Part shown: positions 8,405 through 17,188 of the stretch, piece after piece
Layout: every line of letters starts with the position of its first letter
Position numbering within the stretch: the first letter of the stretch is position 1
Assembly (NCBI GenBank): GCA_964523145.1
Contig: CAZFYB010000006.1
Location: forward strand, 1-64,000
DNA length: 64,000 nucleotides
Source: Microsaccharimonas sp964523145
GTDB lineage: Bacteria; Patescibacteriota; Saccharimonadia; Saccharimonadales; Saccharimonadaceae
Reading direction: 5' to 3'
Notes under the pieces: generated by a model
The model's database searches: none
Told to the model about the DNA's origin: nothing
Seen by the model: the letters and a program-made list of their open reading frames with translations, nothing else
Translations under genes and position numbers: made by a program

Positions 8405-9309
8405 TAGAAATCTCCTTGCATATTACGTATTGCGTTACCGAACGCTGTTAATTTTTTATCAATATCAGTTCCAGAGGTAAGTTGCGGTACAGCATTCACC
8501 TCAAGGCAGCTATAGCCATAGGCGGATGAGGTGTCAGGAATAAGGTCAATACCCGCCATTTCTCTGCCCATTATTTTACATATTTTCTCTGTTAATGTCA
8601 ATACCTCAGGAGACAAATCAGAGAGCTCTAACCATCGAGCCTGGCCACCCTGAGAAGTGTTATTTAGGTGAGTATCGGCATCAGCACTGCGCGCTCGATG
8701 GAGCACAAGTGTGGGCTTGCCTCCAAAACAAATAATGCGTAAATCATGATCATTTGGCAGGAATGGTTGGAATAAAAAGTATCCTTCTGTATTCGCTACC
8801 TCAGTAGCCTCTTCTTCATTTTTTACTAAAAAGTTTGACGTGCCGCGACTGGCGGCTACTGCTTTGGCAATATAGTTAAATCGTAAAGCTTCTAAGGGAA
8901 CAGCATTTCTATCAAGGCTAAACCACGTTCGAGGCACAGGCACGCCCTCAAGCGCCAACTGCACCATAGCTGAAAGCTTGGTAGTAGAGCGTTGGCTTGC
9001 CATTTCACTATTCCAAAACGCTATACCGTGGTGTTTCAAAGCTAACGCCACCGAGAATGCTACATCACGATAGACAGACTTCTTTCCATTTTTGTACCAA
9101 CCTACAGCAATAACTAAATCAGGCTTTGATTCAAGTAGGTCAAAATCATTAGTTGAGATACTTACTGAACTTGTTTCAATAGAGAAAACGAGATCTTCCC
9201 AGTGGATTCTTTTCACTTGCACTTCATCTGAAGCAATATAGCGGGCTATATCATCCGGATTGTTTTTTGACCCGCTACTGCGCGAGCCAATAATAACTAT
9301 ATGTTTCAT
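8404..9309 (-). CDS. Second ATP-grasp ligase, RimK/glutathione-synthetase-like
   Basis: 301 residues. An N-terminal region (IVIIGSRSSGSKNN) leads into an ATP-grasp fold with FNYIAKAVAASRGTSNFLV, YFLFQPFLPN, DLRIICFGGKPTLVLHR, the loop NNTSQGGQARW, and the metal-binding GIDLIPD...LEVNAVPQ. It is divergent from RimK but keeps the Asp/Glu/Asn residues, so it is probably active as an amino acid or peptide ligase. Start and stop overlap both neighbours (ATGA with the DUF1704 gene upstream, TAATG with rimK), indicating tight co-expression. The substrate is unknown. Confidence 0.8.
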   Translation of the reverse strand: MKHIVIIGSRSSGSKNNPDDIARYIASDEVQVKRIHWEDLVFSIETSSVSISTNDFDLLESKPDLVIAVGWYKNGKKSVYRDVAFSVALALKHHGIAFWNSEMASQRSTTKLSAMVQLALEGVPVPRTWFSLDRNAVPLEALRFNYIAKAVAASRGTSNFLVKNEEEATEVANTEGYFLFQPFLPNDHDLRIICFGGKPTLVLHRARSADADTHLNNTSQGGQARWLELSDLSPEVLTLTEKICKIMGREMAGIDLIPDTSSAYGYSCLEVNAVPQLTSGTDIDKKLTAFGNAIRNMQGDF

Positions 9310-10397
9310 GACAAAACCGTCCGCCTTCCTTCAATAATATCTACGAACTCATTATAACTGAGATCGCTTTTACTCAGTATGTTCCACATGCGAATATTCG
9401 CATCAAAATAAACGGCATCTTTTAGGTATACCGCTCCGGCGATATCAGGTCGTCCGCCTCGAAAAGCTCGATAACATTCATTAAAAGAATGTTCTTTAGC
9501 AGCTTCTACGGAGTACTTGCTATGGCATACCATTAGCCTCCACAGGATTTCGTACACTTCACGGAATGTCATTGAATGGCCCAAAACCCCCCATCCAAGA
9601 GCTATAGCTAAATACCGGTAGGTACGGCGAAAACCAAATGATGGTTTTGTAAGTTGTTCAAGTAAAATCGCAAAACCTTCAGCCTCATCCATACTTGGTT
9701 GAGGTCCACGCACAGCGTGCCCAATCACCTCATGAAGTGTAATACGTTCAATCGCCGATGCAGTTCTCGGTGCATAATCTTTGCCAATCGAAATTGTTTT
9801 TGCTTTATGATATGTACGAGCATGCTCACTACCTTTCAACACCCTCAGGCGCCATCCTTTATCAATAAGACCAGTAGTGGAAAGTTGGCCGTAGAGAGCA
9901 TCCTCTAAATTATCCCCAAGATGAGATATCTTAGTATATTGTTTCAAATAAGCACGATATTTTTTAAAAACATCCCGACTTGGTTCTTGCCAGTCACTTT
10001 CAAACGTATCAATCCGTATTAACTCAAGTACTTCATTCCAGAGATGTTGATCTGACTCTGCCACGTTCTTCGACATTCGACATAAAATAGCCAATACAAG
10101 ATCCTTATCCGGGGTACGAAATATTTTACTATTAGCGTTTCGGAACTCACTGAGTTTTTTAGCGTCTTTCTGTAAATACAAAGAAGCTAAAACTAGCTCT
10201 AACCTATTAACGATAACGAGGTCGTCCTTAACTAATCCAATGCGCTTTTTTATCAATTCAGGTGTTACAGTTTCACGGTAACGAAAAGTAGGCTCGCTAA
10301 TGGTACCAGCTAAGAAAGCTTTCATTTGTGAGCGTTTATTGAGCGCTCGAAAATAACTATGGGTTGCAACAGGAAAGGTGTAATGGGTCGCCATCAT
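9306..10397 (-). CDS. DUF1704 family putative metallo-carboxypeptidase
   Basis: 363 residues. The core motif LHEVIGHAVRG (His222, Glu223, His227) followed by an acidic helix MDEAEGFAIL is the zinc-peptidase signature of DUF1704. That family includes the eukaryotic tubulin detyrosinase MATCAP, which removes a C-terminal residue. The bacterial relatives are often annotated as flavohemoglobin expression-modulating QEGLA motif proteins. The stop overlaps the next ATP-grasp gene by 4 bp, and it lies 3 nt after a second DUF1704 gene. Trimming of a C-terminus built by the neighbouring ligases is a reasonable inference, not shown. Confidence 0.8.
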   Translation of the reverse strand: MMATHYTFPVATHSYFRALNKRSQMKAFLAGTISEPTFRYRETVTPELIKKRIGLVKDDLVIVNRLELVLASLYLQKDAKKLSEFRNANSKIFRTPDKDLVLAILCRMSKNVAESDQHLWNEVLELIRIDTFESDWQEPSRDVFKKYRAYLKQYTKISHLGDNLEDALYGQLSTTGLIDKGWRLRVLKGSEHARTYHKAKTISIGKDYAPRTASAIERITLHEVIGHAVRGPQPSMDEAEGFAILLEQLTKPSFGFRRTYRYLAIALGWGVLGHSMTFREVYEILWRLMVCHSKYSVEAAKEHSFNECYRAFRGGRPDIAGAVYLKDAVYFDANIRMWNILSKSDLSYNEFVDIIEGRRTVLS

Positions 10398-10400
10398 AAA

Positions 10401-11798
10401 TTACTCCTGAACCGGCAGTAGGCCAAATTTTTGCATGGCAAGAATATGACGATCATTTGTAATATCGGTCTTGCCTAGGTCGCCTTGTGATATAACTTGT
10501 GGGCCGCGCGTTGCCGCTTCAAGCCAGTTGGCAACATGTCCTTCGAGGTATACTTTATCTTTTAAGTATGCGCCACCCTTGCCATCAGTACCTTTTAGCA
10601 CGCGCGTTAATAAATCATCGGTACGTTTTTGAGCTATCGAGAAAGCAACCTCTGGTTCATCTGGTTTTAAAGCAGTTTGATACATAAGGTCGATAGTATT
10701 CATAAAATCATACGTTTCAGAAGATGATGCGGGTTTTTCAGCTCCTACCCCAGAGGCAAACGAAATAGCAATGTGTCGGCGCATAATATCACGCCAACGC
10801 ACAAGCTTACCAAATTCATCAAATGTCTCATATTGCACTTCTTCACGTATCACTGCCCGACCTTCATTTCCTGACTCGTACCTATCAAATCCTTCCGCTA
10901 ACAGCGCTAAAGGCCCGCGCTTCCCGTTTGAACGTTCAAGTTCATGGCTACCGATTTCGTGACCGAGCCCAAGTCCAAGAAAGCGTTTAGTCAGCATATT
11001 ATATTCAGCTGGCCGTAAGACAGCCTCTTGGGTCACGCCCCAGGTTGCCCCAGCGGCATCACGAATTGGTTTTGTAGATCCAATATTAGAAATGACCTTT
11101 TCAAGAATAATATCACCGGCTTCACGGTTGATCTTCTTTGTACCTTCTGGGATATCAATACCAGCAAGCAGTAAACCATAATACCCTAATGGCCGCATGT
11201 GATCTTCACGCACCTGTTCATATGTTTGCTCATCAGGCGCAAGAAGTTCTCGGTACCCACGCATATCTGAAAGCATATCGAGTGTCTTTTGAGCAGCATC
11301 GATCGTAGCTTGATTTTGGTCTGGCTTCTGAAGAAGCACTTCTGCATCGTGGGCTATCCAGTCTAATGCGCCCCTGTAAATATCTTCGTCAGGTTTACCA
11401 TAAATAAATTCATTCCAACGGCGAAAGTTAACTGTGTCGCCCTTAGATGATGCGATGAGTATATTCACATTAGCAATGTGCTCATTTACCTTCCATCGGT
11501 AAAGTTGCTTCACATGCGGATCTAGATCATCTCGTTCTATAAGTTCGCGTTTCCATTGGCGTAATGCAGCTTGCTTTAGGAGATACTCATCATCGCTTAC
11601 CGGATCGGCACTTAAGTCAGCGTCTTGACCTTCATGCCACTCGTTTAAGACAGTCGTTTTGCGCTCATTAGTTAAAGAAAGCTGCTGGTACACTTCCTTT
11701 GCGTCACCAAGAACAGCCCTCAATGAATCAAATAATTCTTGATCAATTTGAGGGGTTTCACGAGGAGGAAGAAGTAAGCCGTCTCGTTCGTATATCAT
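10401..11798 (-). CDS. DUF1704-like metallopeptidase, longer divergent paralogue
   Basis: 465 residues. The motif GLGHEIGSHELER (His280, Glu281, His285) with a downstream acidic stretch EGRAVIREEV matches the HExxxH zinc-binding pattern of DUF1704. The roughly 250-residue N-terminal part is mostly charged helices. Both paralogues end in a similar block containing YLKD-x-VY. It heads the operon that continues to rimK. A consensus sigma-70 promoter (TTGACA, 17 nt, TATAAT) lies 6 nt before its ATG, so it is leaderless and probably strongly expressed. Confidence 0.75.
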   Translation of the reverse strand: MIYERDGLLLPPRETPQIDQELFDSLRAVLGDAKEVYQQLSLTNERKTTVLNEWHEGQDADLSADPVSDDEYLLKQAALRQWKRELIERDDLDPHVKQLYRWKVNEHIANVNILIASSKGDTVNFRRWNEFIYGKPDEDIYRGALDWIAHDAEVLLQKPDQNQATIDAAQKTLDMLSDMRGYRELLAPDEQTYEQVREDHMRPLGYYGLLLAGIDIPEGTKKINREAGDIILEKVISNIGSTKPIRDAAGATWGVTQEAVLRPAEYNMLTKRFLGLGLGHEIGSHELERSNGKRGPLALLAEGFDRYESGNEGRAVIREEVQYETFDEFGKLVRWRDIMRRHIAISFASGVGAEKPASSSETYDFMNTIDLMYQTALKPDEPEVAFSIAQKRTDDLLTRVLKGTDGKGGAYLKDKVYLEGHVANWLEAATRGPQVISQGDLGKTDITNDRHILAMQKFGLLPVQE

Positions 11799-11804
11799 CA
11801 GTAT

Positions 11805-11833
11805 ATTATACCTTAAAACTGTTTAAATGTCAA
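11805..11833 (-). promoter_or_regulatory. Consensus sigma-70 promoter of the DUF1704/ATP-grasp operon
   Basis: On the minus strand TTGACA (11833-11828), a 17-nt spacer and TATAAT (11810-11805) are perfect consensus. The ATG at 11798 follows after 6 nt, leaving no ribosome binding site. Confidence 0.9.
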
Positions 11834-11844
11834 TCTAAAAGTGC

Positions 11845-12801
11845 TTAAGCAGATAGTTGTACGTAATGATCCACTAAGTCTGCCATCTTAGCTATAATAT
11901 CAGGTTTATCGCCACTTCTTATAGATGTATACACCGCTAAAGCTGGGGCGGTGTTAAATTCAAGAAATACATAGTTATTTTGAGTTGCTTCTGTCCGCCA
12001 ATCTTTAATCATAAAGTCAACCACTAAGAATGGAGGGTTGAGCCGTAAAGCAAGTCGCTCTGCAATCGCAAGATACGAGGAATGGATAAGATCAAGAATG
12101 CCGTAAAACGATGCGCCTTTGGCAATTGTAGTGGCGTTGCTTAATTCAACTACTTCATTTTCGCCTGGAACACGTAAATCATTAATGAATTCGTCTGAAA
12201 TAATTTCAGGTGATAGCTGTGGATATGATAACAGAGGGAACACTAAACTTTCTCGAGCCTTATTTTCAATTTCAATTAGTTCAGCAATAGATTTATTTCC
12301 ATCACCAACAACTCGAGGAGTTTGCCGTAAAATTGCCGATTTTACTTTACCACCAATAATAGTAAAGCGTACCTCTTCACCAATAAACTGCTCTTGGATC
12401 AATGGTATACTCTTTTCATATGTAGCATGTTTTATCGCACGCGATAGTTGGCTTGGATCGGTAATGTTTAAAGTTAGTCCTTGGCCACCTCCAAGTTCAG
12501 TTGGTTTTACGATTACTCGCCCATGAGTAGCAAGAAACTTCGTGGCATCTTGAAATTTATCTGTCCGGATTGTATTAGGAACAGTAACACCAAGCTCCTG
12601 GGCGAAAGCATAGCTTAATTCTTTGTCTCGGCTAATTGTTTTTGTTATCCCAGATATAAAGGGATAGTCGTAAAACTGCGATTTGCTAATAGCAACTTTG
12701 CCGTTCGGAGAAATGTATTGAATATACGAGTTACCCAAGTCAAGCTCTATCTGAGTATATCCCCTCGATAGAAGCTCATCGCCGAGCCCAGAAAATGCCA
12801 C
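11845..12801 (-). CDS. Third ATP-grasp ligase, cyanophycin-synthetase/GshF-like
   Basis: 318 residues. ATP-grasp motifs are GRVIVKPTELGGGQGLTL, LIQEQFIGEEVRFTIIGGKV, the loop RQTPRVVGDGNKSIAELI (typical of CphA and GshF-type ligases) and the metal site FLVVDFMIKD...FLEFNTAPAL. It probably makes an amide bond between amino acids or on a peptide end; the substrate is unknown. The start is GTG at 12801, overlapping the dnaJ stop (TAGTG), so it is translated from the heat-shock transcript, while the remaining ligase/peptidase genes have their own promoter 46 nt downstream. Confidence 0.8.
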   Translation of the reverse strand: MAFSGLGDELLSRGYTQIELDLGNSYIQYISPNGKVAISKSQFYDYPFISGITKTISRDKELSYAFAQELGVTVPNTIRTDKFQDATKFLATHGRVIVKPTELGGGQGLTLNITDPSQLSRAIKHATYEKSIPLIQEQFIGEEVRFTIIGGKVKSAILRQTPRVVGDGNKSIAELIEIENKARESLVFPLLSYPQLSPEIISDEFINDLRVPGENEVVELSNATTIAKGASFYGILDLIHSSYLAIAERLALRLNPPFLVVDFMIKDWRTEATQNNYVFLEFNTAPALAVYTSIRSGDKPDIIAKMADLVDHYVQLSA

Positions 12802-13895
12802 TAAAACTTACCCTTAGGGCTTTTGTTTAATTCTTCAAGCAATTCTTTTTGCTTTTTTGAAAGCTTTGTCGGCGTATCAACAATCACACTCACAATATGC
12901 GGACCGCGCCGATCGCTATTCATGTGCGGCACGCCGTGGCCAGAAAGTTTAAAGTCAGTGCCTGATTGCGTTCCAGCTGGAATTTTCATTCGTACTGATC
13001 CATCTACAGTTTCAACTTCAATTTCAGTACCGAGTGCCGCTTCAACCATGCCAATATGAGTTTCAGACAAAATAATATCGCCTTCACGGGTAAAGGTTTT
13101 GTTTGCCTTTACGCGAATATGCACATACAAATCGCCTTTTTCACCGTGGCCAATCGCTTCGCCGCGGCCACTCAGACGAATAGTAGAACCATCATCGATC
13201 CCGGCTGGAATCTTAATTTTAATCGCTTGTTTACGGCGCTGCGTACCGGTACCTTTACACACCGTACAGACTTTTTCAGGAATCTTACCGTTCCCGTGGC
13301 ACGTTGCACAAGGAACAGTTTGTTGAATCGCCCCAAACATAGTATTCATGACACGCGTTTGCTGGCCAGCCCCATGACAAGTTGGACACGTCTTCAATTC
13401 GTGACCAGGCTCAACAGTTGTACCATGACAGTGTTCACAGGTATCTTCAAGTTCAAGGGTCATTTCATGCTCAATACCAAAAATCGCTTCTTCAAAAGTA
13501 AGCTGCAATTGAACTTCTACATCACGACCCCTCTGTGGTTGCTGGCGTGAATTGCCACCGCCAAAGAATTGGCCAAAAATATCACCAAATCCTTCACCAA
13601 AATCAAACCCGCCACCTTGGTTAAATCCACCGAATCCTTCAAACGGATTGCCGCCTGCTTGACCACCGCCAGCTGCTCCACCAACACCAGCATGGCCAAA
13701 TTGATCGTAGCGTTGACGTTTTTGAGCATCTTTTAATACTTCGTAGGCTTCGTTAAGCTCTTTAAACTTTGTCTCATCACCGCCTTCTTTATCAGGGTGA
13801 TGTTCAACAGCCTTCCGGCGGAAAGCTTTCTTTAGTTCATCGGGTGAAGCGTCTTTTGACACCCCTAATACTTCGTAGTAATCTCGCTTGCTCAT
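12801..13895 (-). CDS. dnaJ: Chaperone DnaJ (type I)
   Basis: 364 residues: J domain with the HPD motif, a Gly/Phe-rich linker, four zinc-binding CxxCxGxG-type repeats (CEHCHGTT, CPTCHGAG, CATCHGNG, CTVCKGTG) and the C-terminal substrate-binding domains. It delivers substrates to DnaK and stimulates its ATPase. The ATG at 13895 (MSKRDYYEVLG) is chosen over an ATG 21 nt upstream because the conserved protein begins there and the -10 box TATACT ends 10 nt before it. A CIRCE operator overlaps the promoter. The stop overlaps the GTG of an ATP-grasp gene. Confidence 0.97.
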   Translation of the reverse strand: MSKRDYYEVLGVSKDASPDELKKAFRRKAVEHHPDKEGGDETKFKELNEAYEVLKDAQKRQRYDQFGHAGVGGAAGGGQAGGNPFEGFGGFNQGGGFDFGEGFGDIFGQFFGGGNSRQQPQRGRDVEVQLQLTFEEAIFGIEHEMTLELEDTCEHCHGTTVEPGHELKTCPTCHGAGQQTRVMNTMFGAIQQTVPCATCHGNGKIPEKVCTVCKGTGTQRRKQAIKIKIPAGIDDGSTIRLSGRGEAIGHGEKGDLYVHIRVKANKTFTREGDIILSETHIGMVEAALGTEIEVETVDGSVRMKIPAGTQSGTDFKLSGHGVPHMNSDRRGPHIVSVIVDTPTKLSKKQKELLEELNKSPKGKF

Positions 13896-13905
13896 ATCTG
13901 TTATT

Positions 13906-13934
13906 AGTATAGCCAACTAGCACTCAAAAGTCTA
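13906..13934 (-). promoter_or_regulatory. dnaJ promoter
   Basis: Minus-strand TAGACT (13934-13929), a 17-nt spacer and TATACT (13911-13906). The -35 lies in the loop of the CIRCE element, so HrcA binding would block polymerase. Confidence 0.7.
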
Positions 13935-13943
13935 GAGTGCTAA
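13917..13943. promoter_or_regulatory. CIRCE operator at dnaJ
   Basis: CTAGCACTC, 9 nt, GAGTGCTAA: the HrcA-binding inverted repeat with one mismatch to the consensus TTAGCACTC-N9-GAGTGCTAA. The hrcA gene is in this window. Confidence 0.95.
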
Positions 13944-13984
13944 GTTGTTTTAGCCTAGCTATTTCGCTTGTGCTTCATACGCGT

Positions 13985-13990
13985 TATACT
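13985..13990 (+). promoter_or_regulatory. -10 box of the glycosidase-like gene
   Basis: TATACT followed after 8 nt by the ATG at 13999; leaderless-type spacing. Confidence 0.5.
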
Positions 13991-13998
13991 GACAATTA

Positions 13999-15120
13999 AT
14001 GAAACTTCTTATACGTACCTTTGGTGCAATCGCTGGTTTAATCCACGCCGAGTACCGGCAATTGAAAAACCGATACTTCGGAACAATCGAACGATTTCCT
14101 GGCACCGCCCGCGAGATATGCCAGCAGATTGTCCATCGTTTATGGGCCGGTGATTTCTACCGCACAAGCCTAGGGCACTATAATTTTTTCTGGATGCGGG
14201 ATTTTGGTACGGTGGCCGATTCGTTGACGCACGTACATGAACGAACTCACGTACACCATACATTGCGCTGGGCTTTACGGCACTATATGCGTGCTGATGC
14301 CATTAAATTATGTATCGACAAAGCTGGTAACGTGTTTAACGCACCGGGTAAGCCCAGTATTGATGCGCTTCCTTGGTTGATTCACTCTATTTACGTGAGC
14401 CGCTACGCCCTAAACGACCTTGAACGGCAATTTTTAAATAAAGAAATTGCACACTATGTTGAAAAGTTTTTAGATGAAACCGGCGATATTCGACCCGATG
14501 TGAAATTCGCAGAAATGCGTGATGCAGTATATTACCACCGCAGTGCCTATGCAATTACTCTCGTTGCCCGCCTCTCGTTATGTGCCGAAAAACTACGCCT
14601 TGCCTTCCCTTTTCACTTCGCACACTACCAACATATCCTTATTAAGGAATACTGGACAGGCACGCACTTTAGGGCCGATAGAACCAGCCAAACATTTAGT
14701 TCAGACAGCGCACTTATGCCTTTCTTTCTGGAAGTCATCACCGATAAAGACAGAGTTGCCGCAACCATGGACTACATCAACGAAAAAGAACTTAACCAAC
14801 CCTACCCATTAAAATATGGTGAAGTGCCCAAAAAACGCCTCCGCTACCGCTTCGGTATGGGCCCCATTTCGATGCCAAACTACACTGAAACTAGTATTTG
14901 GACATGGCACGCTACCTATTATTTGCATATCTTAAATCGCTACAATCGCCCTGAATATGCCGACCAATACAATCGTTTTTGTGCATTAATTGAACGCCAC
15001 GATACCTACCCAGAGCTCGTAAACCCTGATGGATCGTGGTATTACGCTCCTTTTTACCGCGCCGACCCAGGCATGGTATGGGTGGCTTTGTTTCTAGAAC
15101 TACCTGAACCAAAAAAATAG
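13999..15120 (+). CDS. Six-hairpin glycosidase-like protein
   Basis: 373 residues, no signal peptide. Repeated helical hairpins with aromatic and acidic loops (FFWMRDFGTVADSL, PSIDALPWLIHSIY, FSSDSALMPFFL, YTETSIWTWHATYY, LVNPDGSWYYAPFYRADPGM) suggest an (alpha/alpha)6-barrel of the six-hairpin glycosidase type, as in glycogen-debranching amylo-alpha-1,6-glucosidases. The fold call rests on motif style; substrate and catalytic pair are uncertain. It faces dnaK convergently across a shared terminator. Confidence 0.55.
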   Translation: MKLLIRTFGAIAGLIHAEYRQLKNRYFGTIERFPGTAREICQQIVHRLWAGDFYRTSLGHYNFFWMRDFGTVADSLTHVHERTHVHHTLRWALRHYMRADAIKLCIDKAGNVFNAPGKPSIDALPWLIHSIYVSRYALNDLERQFLNKEIAHYVEKFLDETGDIRPDVKFAEMRDAVYYHRSAYAITLVARLSLCAEKLRLAFPFHFAHYQHILIKEYWTGTHFRADRTSQTFSSDSALMPFFLEVITDKDRVAATMDYINEKELNQPYPLKYGEVPKKRLRYRFGMGPISMPNYTETSIWTWHATYYLHILNRYNRPEYADQYNRFCALIERHDTYPELVNPDGSWYYAPFYRADPGMVWVALFLELPEPKK

Positions 15121-15141
15121 CCGACTTCATGCCGGCTATTT
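15115..15141. terminator. Bidirectional terminator between convergent genes
   Basis: AAATAGCCG and CGGCTATTT pair around a 9-nt loop, with A-run and T-run flanks, so it can serve both the plus-strand gene and dnaK on the minus strand. Confidence 0.85.
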
Positions 15142-15159
15142 TATGTCAGTCAGTAGCGA

Positions 15160-17052
15160 CTACTTCTTATCCTTTTCGTCTACTACTTCACCCTCAACAG
15201 GTTCGTCAGATTTTGCTTCTTCGCCTTCAGCAGCAGGTGCTTCTGCTTTGGCAGCCTCTTCGTACATCTTTGTACCAATTGGCATGATTGCATCGTTGAG
15301 CGCCTTTAGAGCGGCTTCAAGTTCATCTTTATTGTCTGAATCTTTATGCTTCTTCGCTTCTTCAACGGCATCAGTGATTATCTTCTTGTCGTCATCAGAA
15401 ATCTTGTCTTTGTATTCATCAGGCATTTTTTCAGCTTGGTAAATAGCATTTTCAAGTGAATTTCGAGTATCAACAGCTTCGCGCTTCTTCTTGTCTTCGT
15501 CAGCGTGTGCTTCAGCTTCTTTTTGAGCCTTTTCGATGTCTTCTTTGCTCAAGTTACCACTATTTTGAATGGTAATCGATTGCTCCTTACCCGTCCCCTT
15601 GTCTTTTGCCGTCACATTCAAGATACCATTTGCATCGAGGTTAAAGATAACTTCAACCTGTGGCACACCACGAGGCGCTGGCGCAATACCATCAAGCACG
15701 AAACGACCGAGTGATTTATTATCAGCAGCCATTTCACGCTCACCTTGTAGTACGTGAATTTCTACTTGCGGCTGATTATCAGCGGCAGTAGAGAATGTTT
15801 CACTCTTACTGGTAGGAATCGTCGTATTTCGTTCGATTAGTTTAGTTGATACGCCACCCATAGTCTCAATACCAAGGCTTAGTGGAGTAACATCAAGCAG
15901 TAGAACATCTTTAACATCACCGGCAAGTACACCACCTTGAATTGCAGCACCAATAGCCACTACTTCATCGGGATTTACCCCCTTCAGTGGTTCTTTACCA
16001 AAGATTTCTTTTACACGTTCAACCACAGCTGGCATACGGGTCATACCACCAACCAAAACGATCTCATTGATGTCACTGGCTTTAAGACCAGCATCTTTAA
16101 GTGCCTTATTAACCGGGTCAGCTAAGCGCTCAATAAGCTCTTTCACTAGTTCTTCAAGTTTCGCACGGGTAAGTTTGAGCTCGAAATGCTTAGGGCCATC
16201 GGCATCTGCTGTGATAAACGGTAGGTTAATTTCATATTCAGTGGTTGAAGAAAGTTCTTTCTTTGCCTTTTCCGCTTCGTCTTTTAGGCGTTGCATTGCA
16301 GCATTATCGCCCTTAAGATCGATTCCAGATTCTTTCTTAAATTCATCAAGGAAGTAGTTTACGATACGGTTATCGAAGTCTTCACCACCGAGGTGAGTAT
16401 CACCGTTGGTGCTTTTTACTTCAAATACACCGTCACCTAATTCAAGAATAGATACGTCAAATGTACCACCACCGAGGTCGAATACAGCAATCTTTTCTTC
16501 TTTCTTACTTTCTAGCCCATATGCTAGCGCAGCCGCAGTTGGCTCGTTAATAATACGCTTTACTTCAAGGCCGGCGATTTTACCAGCATCTTTAGTAGCT
16601 TGCCGTTGCGAGTCATCGAAGTACGCAGGAACGGTAATAACCGCCTCGGTGACTTTTTCGCCAAGGAAAGCTTCAGCGTCTGCTTTTAGCTTAGAAAGAA
16701 TCATTGCTGATACTTCTTCAGGGGTATAGTCTTTATCACCCATTTTTACTGCCACGCCATCGCCTTTTTTAACGATTTCATACGGCATAATATCGAGGTC
16801 TTTTTGCACCTCTTTGTCGCCAAACTTACGACCAATTAACCGCTTTACACCATAAATAGTGTTTTTAGCATTGGTCACGCGTTGACGTTGAGCTACTTGC
16901 CCAACGAGACGTTCGCCAGATTTATTAATAGCTACGACACTTGGAGTCGTGCGATTACCTTCAGCATTCGCAATAACTTCAGGCTTACCTGCAACCATGT
17001 AGGCCATGGCACTGTTAGTGGTACCGAGGTCGATTCCGATAATTTTACCCAT
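15160..17052 (-). CDS. dnaK: Chaperone DnaK (Hsp70)
   Basis: 630 residues. The nucleotide-binding domain shows IGIDLGTTNSAMAYM, the phosphate-2 motif AVFDLGGGTFDVSIL and VLVGGMTRMPAV; the substrate domain has LLLDVTPLSLGIETMGG; the acidic C-terminal tail has the family lid. It is the main ATP-driven folding chaperone, working with DnaJ and GrpE encoded nearby in separate units. A good ribosome site (AGGAGAGG) precedes the ATG, unlike most first genes here, and the untranslated leader of about 80 nt holds a second, imperfect CIRCE. Confidence 0.98.
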   Translation of the reverse strand: MGKIIGIDLGTTNSAMAYMVAGKPEVIANAEGNRTTPSVVAINKSGERLVGQVAQRQRVTNAKNTIYGVKRLIGRKFGDKEVQKDLDIMPYEIVKKGDGVAVKMGDKDYTPEEVSAMILSKLKADAEAFLGEKVTEAVITVPAYFDDSQRQATKDAGKIAGLEVKRIINEPTAAALAYGLESKKEEKIAVFDLGGGTFDVSILELGDGVFEVKSTNGDTHLGGEDFDNRIVNYFLDEFKKESGIDLKGDNAAMQRLKDEAEKAKKELSSTTEYEINLPFITADADGPKHFELKLTRAKLEELVKELIERLADPVNKALKDAGLKASDINEIVLVGGMTRMPAVVERVKEIFGKEPLKGVNPDEVVAIGAAIQGGVLAGDVKDVLLLDVTPLSLGIETMGGVSTKLIERNTTIPTSKSETFSTAADNQPQVEIHVLQGEREMAADNKSLGRFVLDGIAPAPRGVPQVEVIFNLDANGILNVTAKDKGTGKEQSITIQNSGNLSKEDIEKAQKEAEAHADEDKKKREAVDTRNSLENAIYQAEKMPDEYKDKISDDDKKIITDAVEEAKKHKDSDNKDELEAALKALNDAIMPIGTKMYEEAAKAEAPAAEGEEAKSDEPVEGEVVDEKDKK

Positions 17053-17103
17053 ATATTCCTCTCCTATTCGTCAGTGGAAACATTTGTTTATACTACATTT
17101 ATT

Positions 17104-17130
17104 TTAGCACTCTCGGATTGAGATTGCCAA
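17104..17130. promoter_or_regulatory. Imperfect CIRCE element in the dnaK leader
   Basis: TTAGCACTC, 9 nt, GATTGCCAA. The first arm is exact consensus and the second matches 7 of 9. It lies just downstream of the predicted dnaK transcription start. Confidence 0.6.
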
Positions 17131-17138
17131 GTACCCTT

Positions 17139-17168
17139 AGTATACAAAAGTTGGCACTCAAGTGTCAA
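17139..17168 (-). promoter_or_regulatory. dnaK promoter
   Basis: Minus-strand TTGACA (17168-17163), an 18-nt spacer and TATACT (17144-17139). The -35 is the loop of the perfect CIRCE. Confidence 0.85.
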
Positions 17169-17177
17169 GAGTGCCAA
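17151..17177. promoter_or_regulatory. Perfect CIRCE operator at dnaK
   Basis: TTGGCACTC, 9 nt, GAGTGCCAA: a perfect inverted repeat of the HrcA operator type. Confidence 0.92.
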
Positions 17178-17188
17178 CTTATTTTTTA

